From Burkholderiaceae bacterium (GTDB taxonomy: Bacteria > Pseudomonadota > Gammaproteobacteria > Burkholderiales > Burkholderiaceae_C): DNA of 64,000 nt. Below are positions 37,239-45,955 of this stretch, piece after piece (position 1 is the stretch's first letter; the number at the start of each line of letters is the position of its first letter). The translations under genes were made by a program, and so were the position numbers. The notes beneath the pieces were generated by a model. The model saw nothing but the letters and a program-made list of their open reading frames with translations. It was not told the origin of the DNA and searched no databases. The stretch covers positions 154,514 to 218,513 of the forward strand of contig JAEUOU010000028.1 of assembly GCA_016790575.1 (NCBI GenBank), written 5' to 3'.

Positions 37239-38678
37239 TCAATAGCGGTAGGTGTCGGGCTTGTACGGGCCCTGCTTGGGCACACCGATGTAGGCGGCCT
37301 GCTCGTCGCTCAGCTCGGTCAGCATCGCGCCCACCTTCTTCAGGTGCAGGCGGGCCACTTTTTCGTCCAGGTGCTTGGGCAGCACGTAGACCTTGCCCTG
37401 CTCGTAATAGTCGCTGTGCGTGAACAGCTCGATCTGGGCGATGGTCTGGTTGGCAAAGCTGGACGACATCACGAAGCTGGGGTGGCCGGTGCCGCAGCCC
37501 AGGTTCACCAGCCGGCCCTTGGCCAGCAGAATGATGCGTTTGCCGTCCGGGAAGATCACATGGTCCACCTGGGGCTTCACTTCTTCCCAGCGGCACTTTT
37601 CCTCCAGGCGGGCCACCTGGATTTCATTGTCGAAATGGCCGATGTTGCAGACGATGGCCTGGTCCTTCATCGCGCTCATGTGCTCGAAGGTGATCACGTC
37701 GCGGTTGCCGGTGGTGGTGACGAAGATGTCGCCCTTGTCGGCGGCCCAGTCCATGGTGACGACCTTGTAGCCTTCCATGGCGGCCTGCAGGGCGTTGATC
37801 GGGTCGATCTCGGTCACCCACACCTGGGCCGACAGCGCGCGCAGGGCCTGGGCGCTGCCTTTGCCCACGTCGCCGTAGCCGCAGACCACGGCCACCTTGC
37901 CGGCGATCATCACGTCGGTGGCGCGCTTGATGCCGTCCACCAGCGATTCGCGGCAGCCGTAGAGGTTGTCAAACTTGCTCTTGGTGACCGAGTCGTTCAC
38001 GTTGATGGCGCGGAACATCAGGCTGCCCTTGGCCGACATTTCCTTCAGGCGATGCACGCCGGTGGTGGTTTCTTCGGTCACGCCGATGATCTGGGCGCTC
38101 TTGCGGCTGTACCAGGTCGGGTCCACCGCCAGCTTGGCGCGGATTGAGGCATACAGGATGCGCTCTTCCTCGCTGTGGCCGTCACCGGCGACCAGCGACG
38201 CGTCTTTCTCGGCACGCTTGCCCAGGTGCATCAGCAGCGTGGCGTCGCCACCGTCGTCCAGGATCATGTTCGGGCCTTCGCCGTCGGTGCCAGCCGCGCC
38301 GAAGTCGAAGATGCGGTGGGTGTAGTCCCAGTAGTCGGCCAGCGTCTCACCCTTGACGGCGAACACCGGCGTGCCACCGGCGGCAATGGCGGCGGCGGCA
38401 TGGTCCTGGGTGGAAAAGATGTTGCACGAGGCCCAGCGCACCTGCGCGCCCAGCGCCTGCAGCGTCTCGATCAGCACGGCCGTCTGGATGGTCATGTGCA
38501 GGCTTCCGGTGATGCGCGCGCCCTTCAGCGGTTGCTTGGCCGCGAATTCCTCGCGGATGGCCATCAGGCCGGGCATTTCGGTCTCCGCGATGCGGATTTC
38601 CTTGCGGCCCCAGTCGGCCAGGGTGATGTCGGCGATGGCGCAGTCGGTCAGGACGGCAGGATTGGTTCGGGCGTTCAT
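37239..38678 (-). CDS. ahcY: adenosylhomocysteinase
   Basis: Hydrolyses S-adenosylhomocysteine to adenosine and homocysteine, relieving inhibition of methyltransferases. The 479-residue protein has [29 protein letters not shown], the NAD-binding [19 protein letters not shown] near 265-285 and the typical C-terminus ending KPDTYRY. It includes the long insertion of bacterial AhcY. First gene of a methyl-cycle operon under an SAH riboswitch. Confidence 0.99.
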   Translation of the reverse strand: MNARTNPAVLTDCAIADITLADWGRKEIRIAETEMPGLMAIREEFAAKQPLKGARITGSLHMTIQTAVLIETLQALGAQVRWASCNIFSTQDHAAAAIAAGGTPVFAVKGETLADYWDYTHRIFDFGAAGTDGEGPNMILDDGGDATLLMHLGKRAEKDASLVAGDGHSEEERILYASIRAKLAVDPTWYSRKSAQIIGVTEETTTGVHRLKEMSAKGSLMFRAINVNDSVTKSKFDNLYGCRESLVDGIKRATDVMIAGKVAVVCGYGDVGKGSAQALRALSAQVWVTEIDPINALQAAMEGYKVVTMDWAADKGDIFVTTTGNRDVITFEHMSAMKDQAIVCNIGHFDNEIQVARLEEKCRWEEVKPQVDHVIFPDGKRIILLAKGRLVNLGCGTGHPSFVMSSSFANQTIAQIELFTHSDYYEQGKVYVLPKHLDEKVARLHLKKVGAMLTELSDEQAAYIGVPKQGPYKPDTYRY

Positions 38679-38747
38679 GTGTACTCCACAACAGATCAGT
38701 TGACAAAGCCACCGCCGGGGGGAATCAGGCTCACCACACGGACAGTG

Positions 38748-38835
38748 GATGAGCGTCGTTGCGAAGAAGGGTTCCGAGCCTCACGCTCCGCCAGGGACCA
38801 ACGGCCCCGGGGGCGCTGCAACGCTCCTCGGAAGC
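38748..38835 (-). ncRNA. S-adenosylhomocysteine (SAH) riboswitch
   Basis: On the minus strand, CCGAGGAGCG (38831-38822) pairs with AGGCTCGG (ending 38773) to form P1, enclosing a GC-rich arm (GCCCCCGGGGCC, CCCTGGCGG). Downstream, ACGCTC (38756-38751) complements GAGCGT (38826-38821), the pseudoknot of SAH riboswitches. This class switches ahcY on when SAH accumulates. Position, layout and the gene all agree. Confidence 0.93.
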
Positions 38836-38840
38836 TGTGC

Positions 38841-38846
38841 ATTATA
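38841..38846 (-). promoter_or_regulatory. -10 element of the ahcY promoter
   Basis: TATAAT within TATATAAT on the minus strand, six to seven bases before the first riboswitch nucleotides. No good -35 is seen at 17 bp, so activity may rely on other contacts. Confidence 0.6.
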
Positions 38847-38915
38847 TAAAAGACGGCATTCCCCCTGCTGGCGACGACCCGGGAGCCGCCCCGGCCCCGA
38901 TGTCCCACAGGGGAC

Positions 38916-38957
38916 CGCCCGCCACCACGGCCGTTTGGCCCGTTGCGGTGGCGGGCG
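38916..38957. promoter_or_regulatory. 11-bp perfect hairpin upstream of the WS/DGAT gene
   Basis: CGCCCGCCACC at 38916-38926 pairs with GGTGGCGGGCG at 38947-38957 around a 20-base loop that can fold further (GGCC-GTTT-GGCC). It lies 40 bp before the WS/DGAT ATG in the 318-bp region shared with ahcY. It could be an operator or a leader structure. Confidence 0.4.
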
Positions 38958-38996
38958 TAGACTTGCGGCCACCCGTCCCACGCCGGAGACCGACCC

Positions 38997-40553
38997 ATGA
39001 AACATCTCAGCGGGCTTGACGCCGCTTTCCTGCACATCGAATCACCCGAGATGCCGATGCACATCGGCTCGTTGAACGTGTTGCGGCTGCCCGATGGCTA
39101 CCAAGGCGATTTCTACGAAGACGTCAAGGCCCACATGGCCTCGCGTATCCACCTGGCCGAGTTGTTTACCCGCAAGCTGGTGCTGATGCCCTTCGACCTG
39201 TCCGACCCGGTCTGGGTGGAAGACGACGACTTTGACCTCGACTACCACGTCCGCCATATCACCCTGCCCAAACCCGGCACCAACCGGCAGCTGCAGCAAT
39301 ATGTGGCCCGGCTGCATTCGTCGCTGCTCGACCGCAGCCGCCCGCTGTGGGAGTTTTTTGTCATTGACGGCCTCAAGAGCGGGGAGGTGGCGCTCTACAC
39401 CAAAGCTCATCATGCAGGCATCGACGGGCAGGCCGGCATCGCGGTGGCGCAGGCGATTTTTGACACGGCGCCCACCGGCCGTGTGGTGCGGCCGCCGCGG
39501 GCACGCATCAAGCGCAGCAGCCACCAGCTGGGGCTGGCCGAGCTGGCCGGCGCGGCCGTACGCCACACCGCGGTGCAGTACGCCAAGCTCGCGCGCATGG
39601 CGCCGGGCATGGTGCGTGCCGTGCGCGAGGCTTTTGCCCGCCCGCAGGATGACGGCCCCGCCACCGCCCCGCCTTCGCTGGCCAGCCGGCTGGACCTGTT
39701 TGCGCCCCGCACGGCGCTCAACGTCAGCATCACCAACCAGCGGGCATTCGCCGGACGCACCGTCCCGCTGGCCGAGGTCAAGCAGATCGCCCATGCGCTG
39801 GGCGTGTCGGTCAACGATGTGGTGCTGGCAACCACCGGGGGAGCCATCGACCGTTTCCTGCGCGAACTCGGTGAAAAGCCGGCCAAGTCACTGGTCGCCG
39901 CCGTCCCGGTCAGCCTGCGCGACGCCGGCGACGCCACCGGCAACAATCAGGTCAGCATGGTGACCATGACACTGGCCACCGACATCCGCGACCCCGCCGC
40001 CCGGGCGCGCCACATCCACGAAGCGACCAGCGCAACCAAGGCGCGGATGAGCCGGCTCAAGGCGGTGATCCCGACCGACTTTCCCATCATCGGTTCGCCC
40101 TGGCTGATTTCCGGGCTTGCCGCACTGGTCAGCCGGTCGCGGCTGATGAATATCGTGCCGCCCTTGGCGAACGTGATCGTCTCCAACGTGCCCGGACCGA
40201 ATTTCCCCCTGTACTTTGCCGGCGCCGAACTCACCAGCTACTACCCGGTGTCAATTCCGGCCCATGGCGTGGCGCTCAATGTCACGGTGCAAAGCTACAA
40301 CGGCCGGCTGGACTACGGACTGATCGCGTGTCGTCGCGTACTGCCCGATGTGGCCGACCTCGGGGATCTGATCGTGGACGAACATCGCCGCCTTCTGCAG
40401 GCGGCGCGGCAGACCGCAGAGGCCGCCGTGGCCCAGGACGCGCACGCCCCCCGGATCACAGACACCACGGCATCCGCAGCGCCGGCCGCGCCCACAAGAC
40501 GCCGCGCAGCCAGCCCGGGACGCAAGGTCCGAACGGCGGGGCCGGCCGCCTGA
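38997..40553 (+). CDS. wax ester synthase/acyl-CoA:diacylglycerol acyltransferase
   Basis: A 518-residue WS/DGAT enzyme that esterifies acyl-CoA with fatty alcohols or diacylglycerol to storage lipid. The catalytic motif HHAGIDG is at 138-144. The start MKHLSGLDAAFLHIESPEMPMHI and PLWEFFVIDGL are typical, and VSNVPGPNFPLYFAG is the conserved C-terminal motif. An Ala/Pro/Arg-rich basic tail of about 35 residues follows and is probably disordered. A single copy next to ahcY; no other lipid-storage gene is adjacent. Confidence 0.93.
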   Translation: MKHLSGLDAAFLHIESPEMPMHIGSLNVLRLPDGYQGDFYEDVKAHMASRIHLAELFTRKLVLMPFDLSDPVWVEDDDFDLDYHVRHITLPKPGTNRQLQQYVARLHSSLLDRSRPLWEFFVIDGLKSGEVALYTKAHHAGIDGQAGIAVAQAIFDTAPTGRVVRPPRARIKRSSHQLGLAELAGAAVRHTAVQYAKLARMAPGMVRAVREAFARPQDDGPATAPPSLASRLDLFAPRTALNVSITNQRAFAGRTVPLAEVKQIAHALGVSVNDVVLATTGGAIDRFLRELGEKPAKSLVAAVPVSLRDAGDATGNNQVSMVTMTLATDIRDPAARARHIHEATSATKARMSRLKAVIPTDFPIIGSPWLISGLAALVSRSRLMNIVPPLANVIVSNVPGPNFPLYFAGAELTSYYPVSIPAHGVALNVTVQSYNGRLDYGLIACRRVLPDVADLGDLIVDEHRRLLQAARQTAEAAVAQDAHAPRITDTTASAAPAAPTRRRAASPGRKVRTAGPAA

Positions 40554-40635
40554 AACGGCGGGTCGGTAAAATCCAGCCCCTCCGACCCGCGCCGCCCGGA
40601 CCGGCGGGCCTGCCCTTTCCCTTCGGATCTCCACC

Positions 40636-42264
40636 GTGTCCTACGCCCACGAAACCCGGCGCCGCCGCACCTTTGCCATCATTTCCCACCCCGACGCCGG
40701 CAAGACCACGCTGACGGAAAAACTGCTGCTCTTCTCCGGCGCGATCCAGATCGCCGGTAGCGTGAAGGCGCGCAAGGCCAGCCGCCACGCGACCAGCGAC
40801 TGGATGGAAATCGAGAAGCAGCGCGGCATTTCCGTCGCTTCGTCGGTGATGCAGATGCTGTACCGCGACCACGTGGTCAATCTGCTCGACACCCCCGGCC
40901 ACAAGGACTTTTCGGAAGACACCTACCGCGTGCTGACGGCCGTGGACTCGGCGCTGATGGTGATCGACGCCGCCAACGGCGTGGAGGCGCAGACGCGCCG
41001 CCTGATCGAGGTCTGCCGCCAGCGCGACACGCCCATCATCACCTTTGTCAACAAGATGGACCGCGAGGTGCGCGACCCGCTGGACATCCTCGACGAAGTG
41101 GAGCGCGAACTCGGCATGCCCTGCGTGCCCATGACCTGGCCGGTGGGCCAGGGCAAAGGCTTCGGCGGCATCGTGAACCTGCGCACCCAGGCCATGACCG
41201 TGTTCGAGTCCGGTAGCGAACGCCGCCCGCAGGACTTCGAGACCGTGCCGCTGACCGACCCGGCCTCCCTGAAGGCCCGCTTCGGCCACGACTGGGACAC
41301 TGCCATGGAGAGCATGGAACTGGCCACCGGCGCCTCGCCGGCCTTCGACCGCGAGGCCTTTCTCGCCGGCAAACAGACGCCGGTGTTCTTCGGCTCCGGC
41401 GTGAACAACTTCGGGGTCATGGAAGTGCTGGACGCGCTGGTGGACCTGGCACCCTCGCCCGGCCCGCGCAAGAGCTCGCTCCTCGTCAACAGGCAGCCGG
41501 TGGAAAAGACCGTGCTGCCCGACGATGAAGGCTTTGCCGGCGTGGTGTTCAAGGTGCAGGCCAACATGGACGCCAACCACCGCGATCGCATCGCCTTCGT
41601 GCGCGTGGCCTCGGGCAAGTACACGCCGGGCATGAAGCTCAAGGTGCAGCGCACCGCCAAGGAGCTGCGCCCCACCAGCGTGGTGACCTTCATGAGCCAG
41701 CGTCGCGAGGCGGTCGACGAGGCCTACGCCGGCGACATCATCGGCTTCACCACCCACGGCGGCGTGCAGCTGGGCGACACCATCACCGACGGCGCCAACC
41801 TGCAGTTCACCGGCCTGCCCTTCTTCGCGCCCGAGCTGTTCATGACCGTGATCCTGAAAAACCCGCTGCGCACCAAACAACTGCAGACCGGGCTGGACCA
41901 GCTCGGCGAGGAAGGTGCGATCCAGGTCTTCAAGCCTGAGATCGGCGGCCCCATGCTGCTGGGCGCGGTCGGCCAGCTGCAGTTCGAGGTGGTGCAACAC
42001 CGCCTCAAGAGCGAGTACGACTGCGACGTGCGCCTGGAGGGCTGCCAATACACCGGCGCGCGCTGGATCACCGCCGACACGCCGGCCGAGCTGCGCGAGT
42101 TCACCAACGCCTACCCCCAACGCCTGGCGCTGGACGCCGCCGGCACCCTGGCCTACCTGTGCACCAGCCCGTACGACGTGCGCCTGGCGCAAGAGCGGTT
42201 CCCGAAAATCCACTTCCACCCGCTGCGCGAGCACGCGGGGCTGGCGCTGGGCTCGGCAGGGTGA
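40636..42264 (+). CDS. prfC: peptide chain release factor 3
   Basis: RF3 is the GTPase that removes RF1 and RF2 from the ribosome after termination. The 542-residue protein has G1 HPDAGKTT at 18-25, LLDTPGHKDFSEDTYR and FVNKMDRE, then the EF-G-like domains. The GTG start (VSYAHETRRRRTFAI) gives the usual N-terminus. Length is normal. Confidence 0.97.
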   Translation: MSYAHETRRRRTFAIISHPDAGKTTLTEKLLLFSGAIQIAGSVKARKASRHATSDWMEIEKQRGISVASSVMQMLYRDHVVNLLDTPGHKDFSEDTYRVLTAVDSALMVIDAANGVEAQTRRLIEVCRQRDTPIITFVNKMDREVRDPLDILDEVERELGMPCVPMTWPVGQGKGFGGIVNLRTQAMTVFESGSERRPQDFETVPLTDPASLKARFGHDWDTAMESMELATGASPAFDREAFLAGKQTPVFFGSGVNNFGVMEVLDALVDLAPSPGPRKSSLLVNRQPVEKTVLPDDEGFAGVVFKVQANMDANHRDRIAFVRVASGKYTPGMKLKVQRTAKELRPTSVVTFMSQRREAVDEAYAGDIIGFTTHGGVQLGDTITDGANLQFTGLPFFAPELFMTVILKNPLRTKQLQTGLDQLGEEGAIQVFKPEIGGPMLLGAVGQLQFEVVQHRLKSEYDCDVRLEGCQYTGARWITADTPAELREFTNAYPQRLALDAAGTLAYLCTSPYDVRLAQERFPKIHFHPLREHAGLALGSAG

Positions 42265-42298
42265 TGGTTGCCGTTCAGGCGGCGGCCGCACCCGCTAT

Positions 42299-42327
42299 CC
42301 GTTCGCACTGAGCTGGTCGACGTGCTG
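42299..42327 (-). repeat. REP-like palindromic repeat upstream of the HAD gene
   Basis: CCGTTCGCACTGAGCTGGTC, continuing to the HAD gene leader, is the inverse of the common GACAGGCTCAGCCCGAACGG repeat found across Burkholderiales and relatives. A second copy lies inside uvrA. It falls in an in-frame extension before the likely HAD start codon. Confidence 0.6.
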
Positions 42328-42333
42328 CCGCCC

Positions 42334-43155
42334 ATGAAACCCCTGGCCGACTGGCCGCTCAGCGAGCGGCGCGCCATCCGCGGCGTCTTCACCGACATCG
42401 ACGACACCCTGACCACCCACGGCGCCATCACGGCGGACGCACTGGCCGCGCTCGCGGCACTGCGTGCGGGGGGGCTGACGGTGGTCGCCATCACCGGCCG
42501 GCCGGTCGGCTGGGCCGAACCCAAGGCCCGCGAGTGGCCGGTGCATGCCGTGGTGGCCGAAAACGGCTCGGCGGCGCTGATTTCGAACAAAAAAGGCCGT
42601 TACCCAGCGTCAGAAGGTGATTGTTTGCTATCAAAAACATACCAGCTGGATGCCGAAACCCGCGCCGCACACACGGTGCGCTTGCAGCGCGCGGCCGCGC
42701 GGGTGCTGCGCGAAGTGCCCGGGGTGAGCCTGGCGCGGGACGCTGCCGGCCGCGAGACCGACGTCGCCTTCGACCATGCCGAATTTGCGGCGCTCGCCCC
42801 GGCGCAGATCGACGCCATCGAAGCGGTGTTGCGTGCCGAGGGGCTGTTCACCACCCGCAGCAGCATCCACACCCACGGCGCGGTCGCGCCGTTCGACAAA
42901 TGGAGCGGCGCCGTCTGGGCCGCCCGAACGCTGCTGGGCCGCGACCTGCCGGCCGAGCTGGACCGCTGGGTCGCCGTGGGCGACTCGGGCAACGACGAAG
43001 CGATGTTCCGGCATTTCCGCCACAGCGTCGGTGTCGCCAACATCATCCACGCCGCACCCCGGATGCAGCACCTGCCGCGCTACGTCACCGTGGGCGCACG
43101 CGGCGCGGGCTTTGCCGAACTGGCGCAGGCGCTGCTGGCGGCACGCGGGCACTGA
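42334..43155 (+). CDS. HAD-IIB family hydrolase (Cof/sucrose-phosphatase-like)
   Basis: A 273-residue phosphatase with the HAD nucleophile motif DIDDTLTTHG (D21 and D23) and the C-terminal motif GDSGNDEAMF with a preceding HTHGAVAPFDKWSG typical of type IIB cap members. Substrate unknown, probably a sugar phosphate. The ATG at 42334 is preferred because the upstream extension is REP-derived. Residues about 85-105 (NKKGRYPASEGDCLLSKTYQ) are encoded by a dispersed-repeat copy at the edge of the cap. Confidence 0.85.
   Translation: MKPLADWPLSERRAIRGVFTDIDDTLTTHGAITADALAALAALRAGGLTVVAITGRPVGWAEPKAREWPVHAVVAENGSAALISNKKGRYPASEGDCLLSKTYQLDAETRAAHTVRLQRAAARVLREVPGVSLARDAAGRETDVAFDHAEFAALAPAQIDAIEAVLRAEGLFTTRSSIHTHGAVAPFDKWSGAVWAARTLLGRDLPAELDRWVAVGDSGNDEAMFRHFRHSVGVANIIHAAPRMQHLPRYVTVGARGAGFAELAQALLAARGH
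42587..42646 (+). repeat. dispersed repeat copy 9 (inside the HAD gene)
   Basis: AAAAAAGGCCGTTACCCAGC, GTCAGAAGGTGATTG, TTTGCTATCAAAAAC, same strand as the gene and open through its full length. Confidence 0.85.
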
Positions 43156-43281
43156 AGCCGCGCACCCGGCGTTCCGCCCCCTTTCCCCTACCGTCATCAG
43201 GGTTGAGTACGCCACGGGTGACGGTGGCCCCGGCGAGGCATACAGTGGTTCGGCCCATGGCTTTTCGCAAGGAGAAACACC

Positions 43282-44091
43282 ATGCACCGCATCGACACCG
43301 GACGCCGCTGGGTCCTGATCGCGCTGGCAACGACGTCGAGCATCGCGGCAGCGCAGACACCGGTGGCCAAGCCGGCCGAAGCTGTGGATGCCCGCGGACA
43401 GCTTGCCCGCCTGAACCGCCTGTCCGTGCTCAGCGACCGCATCACCCGTTGCGCCGTCCAGCGACATCTGGGGGTGCTGACTTCCCAGGCTGAAAAGGTG
43501 CTGGCCGGTGTGCTGCGGGAAGCCCGAACCCTGATCGACGAACTCTCGCCGCTGGACAAATCCAACAGCCCGCGGGCGGGCTGGGCCAACGCCCGCACCG
43601 CGTACCGGAGCTACCTGCAAGCCGCCGAAAAACTGGACCCGAAAGACCGCGAAGGGCTGGTGAGACTGGCCAAAGAAGCCGACGATCTGGACGAGAAGGT
43701 CACCGCGGTGAGCGACCAGATCCTCAAGGAATCGGGCAACCCGGCCGCCGCCATCCTCAACGTGACCACCGAAATGCAGCGCCTGACGCAACACCTGGCT
43801 GTGCATTTCCTGCTGGCGCGCGCCGGCGTCGACGAAAAGGCCAACGCCGAGGAAGTGACCACGGCCCGCGGCAGCTTTACCAAACTGCTGGCGGAGCTGA
43901 AAGCCTCGCCGATCCAGTCCCCTGCCATCGCCAGCCAGATGCAGTTGCTGGAAGGCCAGTGGATCTTCATGAATTCCGCGCTGGGCGCGACGGTCCGCAG
44001 CCAGCAGTCCCTGGAGGCCGCCAGCACCACCTCGGAGCGCACGCTGGAGGTGCTTTCGCAACTCCAGACCCAGTTCGAATCGGCCCGTTGA
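43282..44091 (+). CDS. secreted protein with PilJ-type (nitrate/pili chemoreceptor) helical domain
   Basis: A 269-residue protein with a short signal peptide (LIALATTSSIAAAQ) and an otherwise helical sequence. NRLSVLSDRITRCAVQRHLGVL and NVTTEMQRLTQHLAVHFLLARAG match the paired helices of the PilJ-type sensory domain found at the N-terminus of type IV pili chemoreceptors and NarX-like kinases. Here the domain stands alone, without a membrane anchor or signalling output, so it may bind a ligand in the periplasm. GGAGAA precedes the ATG. Confidence 0.72.
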   Translation: MHRIDTGRRWVLIALATTSSIAAAQTPVAKPAEAVDARGQLARLNRLSVLSDRITRCAVQRHLGVLTSQAEKVLAGVLREARTLIDELSPLDKSNSPRAGWANARTAYRSYLQAAEKLDPKDREGLVRLAKEADDLDEKVTAVSDQILKESGNPAAAILNVTTEMQRLTQHLAVHFLLARAGVDEKANAEEVTTARGSFTKLLAELKASPIQSPAIASQMQLLEGQWIFMNSALGATVRSQQSLEAASTTSERTLEVLSQLQTQFESAR

Positions 44092-44150
44092 CAACCAACC
44101 GGCCCTTGCCACGATCCGGGCGCACCGATGCCCACCACCAGGAGTCACCG

Positions 44151-44849
44151 ATGAACCCGATCACCCCGTTGATGCCGCATTCCCGTTGGCTGGCCGCTGC
44201 ACTGTCCCTGTGGTGTGCCGGCGCCTTCGCCGAAGCGCCCATGGTCACCGACGACGCCGGCACCCTGGGCAAGGGCGGCTACAAGGTCGAGTTCGAATGG
44301 GCCCGCGAGGGCAGCGTGCGCGGGCCGGCGCTGGGCTTCGGCTTCGCACCGGTCGAACACCTGGAGATCGGCCTGGTGGTGGCCCGCGCCTCGGACCACG
44401 CGACGGTGCCGTCCACCGCCGAGCGCACCACCGGGCTGTCGTTCAAATGGGTGCCGCTGACATGGGGCGAGACCACGGCCGGCCTGAAACTGGAGCTGGC
44501 CAACGCCCGGCCGGATGGAGCGCCGCGGGTGCGCGACACCGCGTTGACCCTGTTGCTCACCCACCGCTATGACGGCGGCCATGCCGTGCACCTGAATCTG
44601 GGCCCTGCGGTCGCGCGGCCGCAGGGCGGCCCCAGCCAGTCGGTCAACACCTGGTCCATCGGCGGGGAATGGGCGTTGAGCCCCACCGTTTCCCTGACCG
44701 GCGACCTGTTCGGCGACTCCGGCCCGGGCGACACCGGCCGCCAGCTCGGCCTGCGCTGGCGCGTGCAGGAGGGCGTGGCGCTCTCCATCGGTCTGGGCCG
44801 CCAGAACGGCCAGAATCTGGGACGCGCCGTCGCAGCGTGGGAGTTCTGA
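44151..44849 (+). CDS. outer-membrane beta-barrel-like protein, copy A
   Basis: A 232-residue exported protein with a signal peptide (residues 1-26, ending GAFAEA) and alternating amphipathic strands (YKVEFEWAREG, LGLRWRVQEGVALSIGLG) ending in phenylalanine (AAWEF), the usual C-terminal signal of outer-membrane barrels. The opening APMVTDDAGTLGKGGYKVEFE resembles the transporter family associated with phenol-degradation clusters (Phenol_MetA_deg-like). A close paralog is at 56114-56812; both are followed by a convergent Bug gene. Confidence 0.78.
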   Translation: MNPITPLMPHSRWLAAALSLWCAGAFAEAPMVTDDAGTLGKGGYKVEFEWAREGSVRGPALGFGFAPVEHLEIGLVVARASDHATVPSTAERTTGLSFKWVPLTWGETTAGLKLELANARPDGAPRVRDTALTLLLTHRYDGGHAVHLNLGPAVARPQGGPSQSVNTWSIGGEWALSPTVSLTGDLFGDSGPGDTGRQLGLRWRVQEGVALSIGLGRQNGQNLGRAVAAWEF

Positions 44850-44872
44850 GGGGTGCGCCACCTGGCACCCGC

Positions 44873-45838
44873 TTACGACGCCTTCGCCAGCCCCAGCTTT
44901 TCCACCAGCGCCTTCTCGCGCGCGAAGGTCTCCTGGGCGAACTTCAGGTACTGGGCGCTGCCCATGTACATCGGCACCATGTCGTAACGCTTGAGCGCGG
45001 TGAGGTAGCTCTCCTGCTCCATGGCTTTCTTGAAGGCGTCGTGCAGGCGCTTGACCACCGCGGGCGGCGTGCCTTTCGGGGCGCCGATGCCAAAGGGGGA
45101 GTTCTGTACCAGGTCCAGGCCCAGCTCCTTGAGCGTGGGCGCATCGGGGAATTTGGCCAGGCGCTCGGCGCCCCAGGTGTTGAGCACCCGCAGCTTGCCC
45201 GCCTCGACCTGGGGCGCGAAGCCGGTGGAATCGGCCGCTGCCATGATGTTGCCGCCCAGAATGGACTGCATCAGGTCCGCGCTGCCCCGGTAGGGCACAT
45301 GCACCAGTTGCAGGCCGAGTTTCTGGGCGATGAGCTCCATGGTCAGGTGCGGGCTGGTCATCGTGCCGGTGGAGCCGTAGGTGAGTTTGCCCGGGTTGGC
45401 CTTGGCCCAGCCCACGAAATGGGTCCATGTGCGCAGCGGCGAGTCCGCCGGAACCACCAGCCCGAAAGCGTAGCCGGTCACGTTGAGCACGTAGGTGATG
45501 TCTTTGATCGGATCCCAGGTGAGTTTGGTGGTGTAGGGCAGGCGGAACACCCCCAGCGGGATTTGCGCCAGGGTGTGGCCGTCGGCCGCTGCCGTCTGCA
45601 AGCCCTGGGCCGGCAGGGTGCCGCCAGCGCCAGGCTTGTTCTCGACGATGACCGGTTGGCCCAGAATCTTGCTGGCGTTGTCGGCCAGGGCGCGCATGGT
45701 GATGTCGGTCGGGCCGCCCGCCGGGAAGGCAATGACCAGCCTGATCGGTTTGGTCGGAAATCCGCCCTGCGCGGAAACCCCCAGGGCGGGGGCAGCAAGC
45801 GTGGCGGCGGCAAGACGGGCAAATTGGCGGCGTTTCAT
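44873..45838 (-). CDS. Bug-family tripartite tricarboxylate transporter substrate-binding protein
   Basis: A 321-residue periplasmic binding protein with a Tat- or Sec-type leader (MKRRQFARLAAATLAAPALG) and the Bug signatures YPTKPIRLV-like FPTKPIRLVIAFPAGGPTDI, GQPVIVENKPGAGGTLPAQ and HVPYRGSADLMQSILGGNI. Such proteins capture carboxylates and aromatic acids for TctAB transporters or act as sensors; no TctA/B gene is nearby. Gene ends 23 bp from the convergent outer-membrane gene. A decayed duplicate is at 56861-57549. Confidence 0.93.
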   Translation of the reverse strand: MKRRQFARLAAATLAAPALGVSAQGGFPTKPIRLVIAFPAGGPTDITMRALADNASKILGQPVIVENKPGAGGTLPAQGLQTAAADGHTLAQIPLGVFRLPYTTKLTWDPIKDITYVLNVTGYAFGLVVPADSPLRTWTHFVGWAKANPGKLTYGSTGTMTSPHLTMELIAQKLGLQLVHVPYRGSADLMQSILGGNIMAAADSTGFAPQVEAGKLRVLNTWGAERLAKFPDAPTLKELGLDLVQNSPFGIGAPKGTPPAVVKRLHDAFKKAMEQESYLTALKRYDMVPMYMGSAQYLKFAQETFAREKALVEKLGLAKAS

Positions 45839-45955
45839 GGGGCGAAATCTCCGATGCAGGCAAACAAAACCCGATTGAACGAAGGGCCCAGGCCGGGGTC
45901 AAGGCGGAAACCCCCAACACTGTCTCCATGTCGACAGCGTGGCGCGTCATGGTCT

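Noticed and set aside
42268..42333. Upstream TTG start for the HAD gene
   Set aside because: The extra 22 residues are encoded by a REP-type repeat; the ATG at 42334 gives the normal N-terminus just before the DxD motif.
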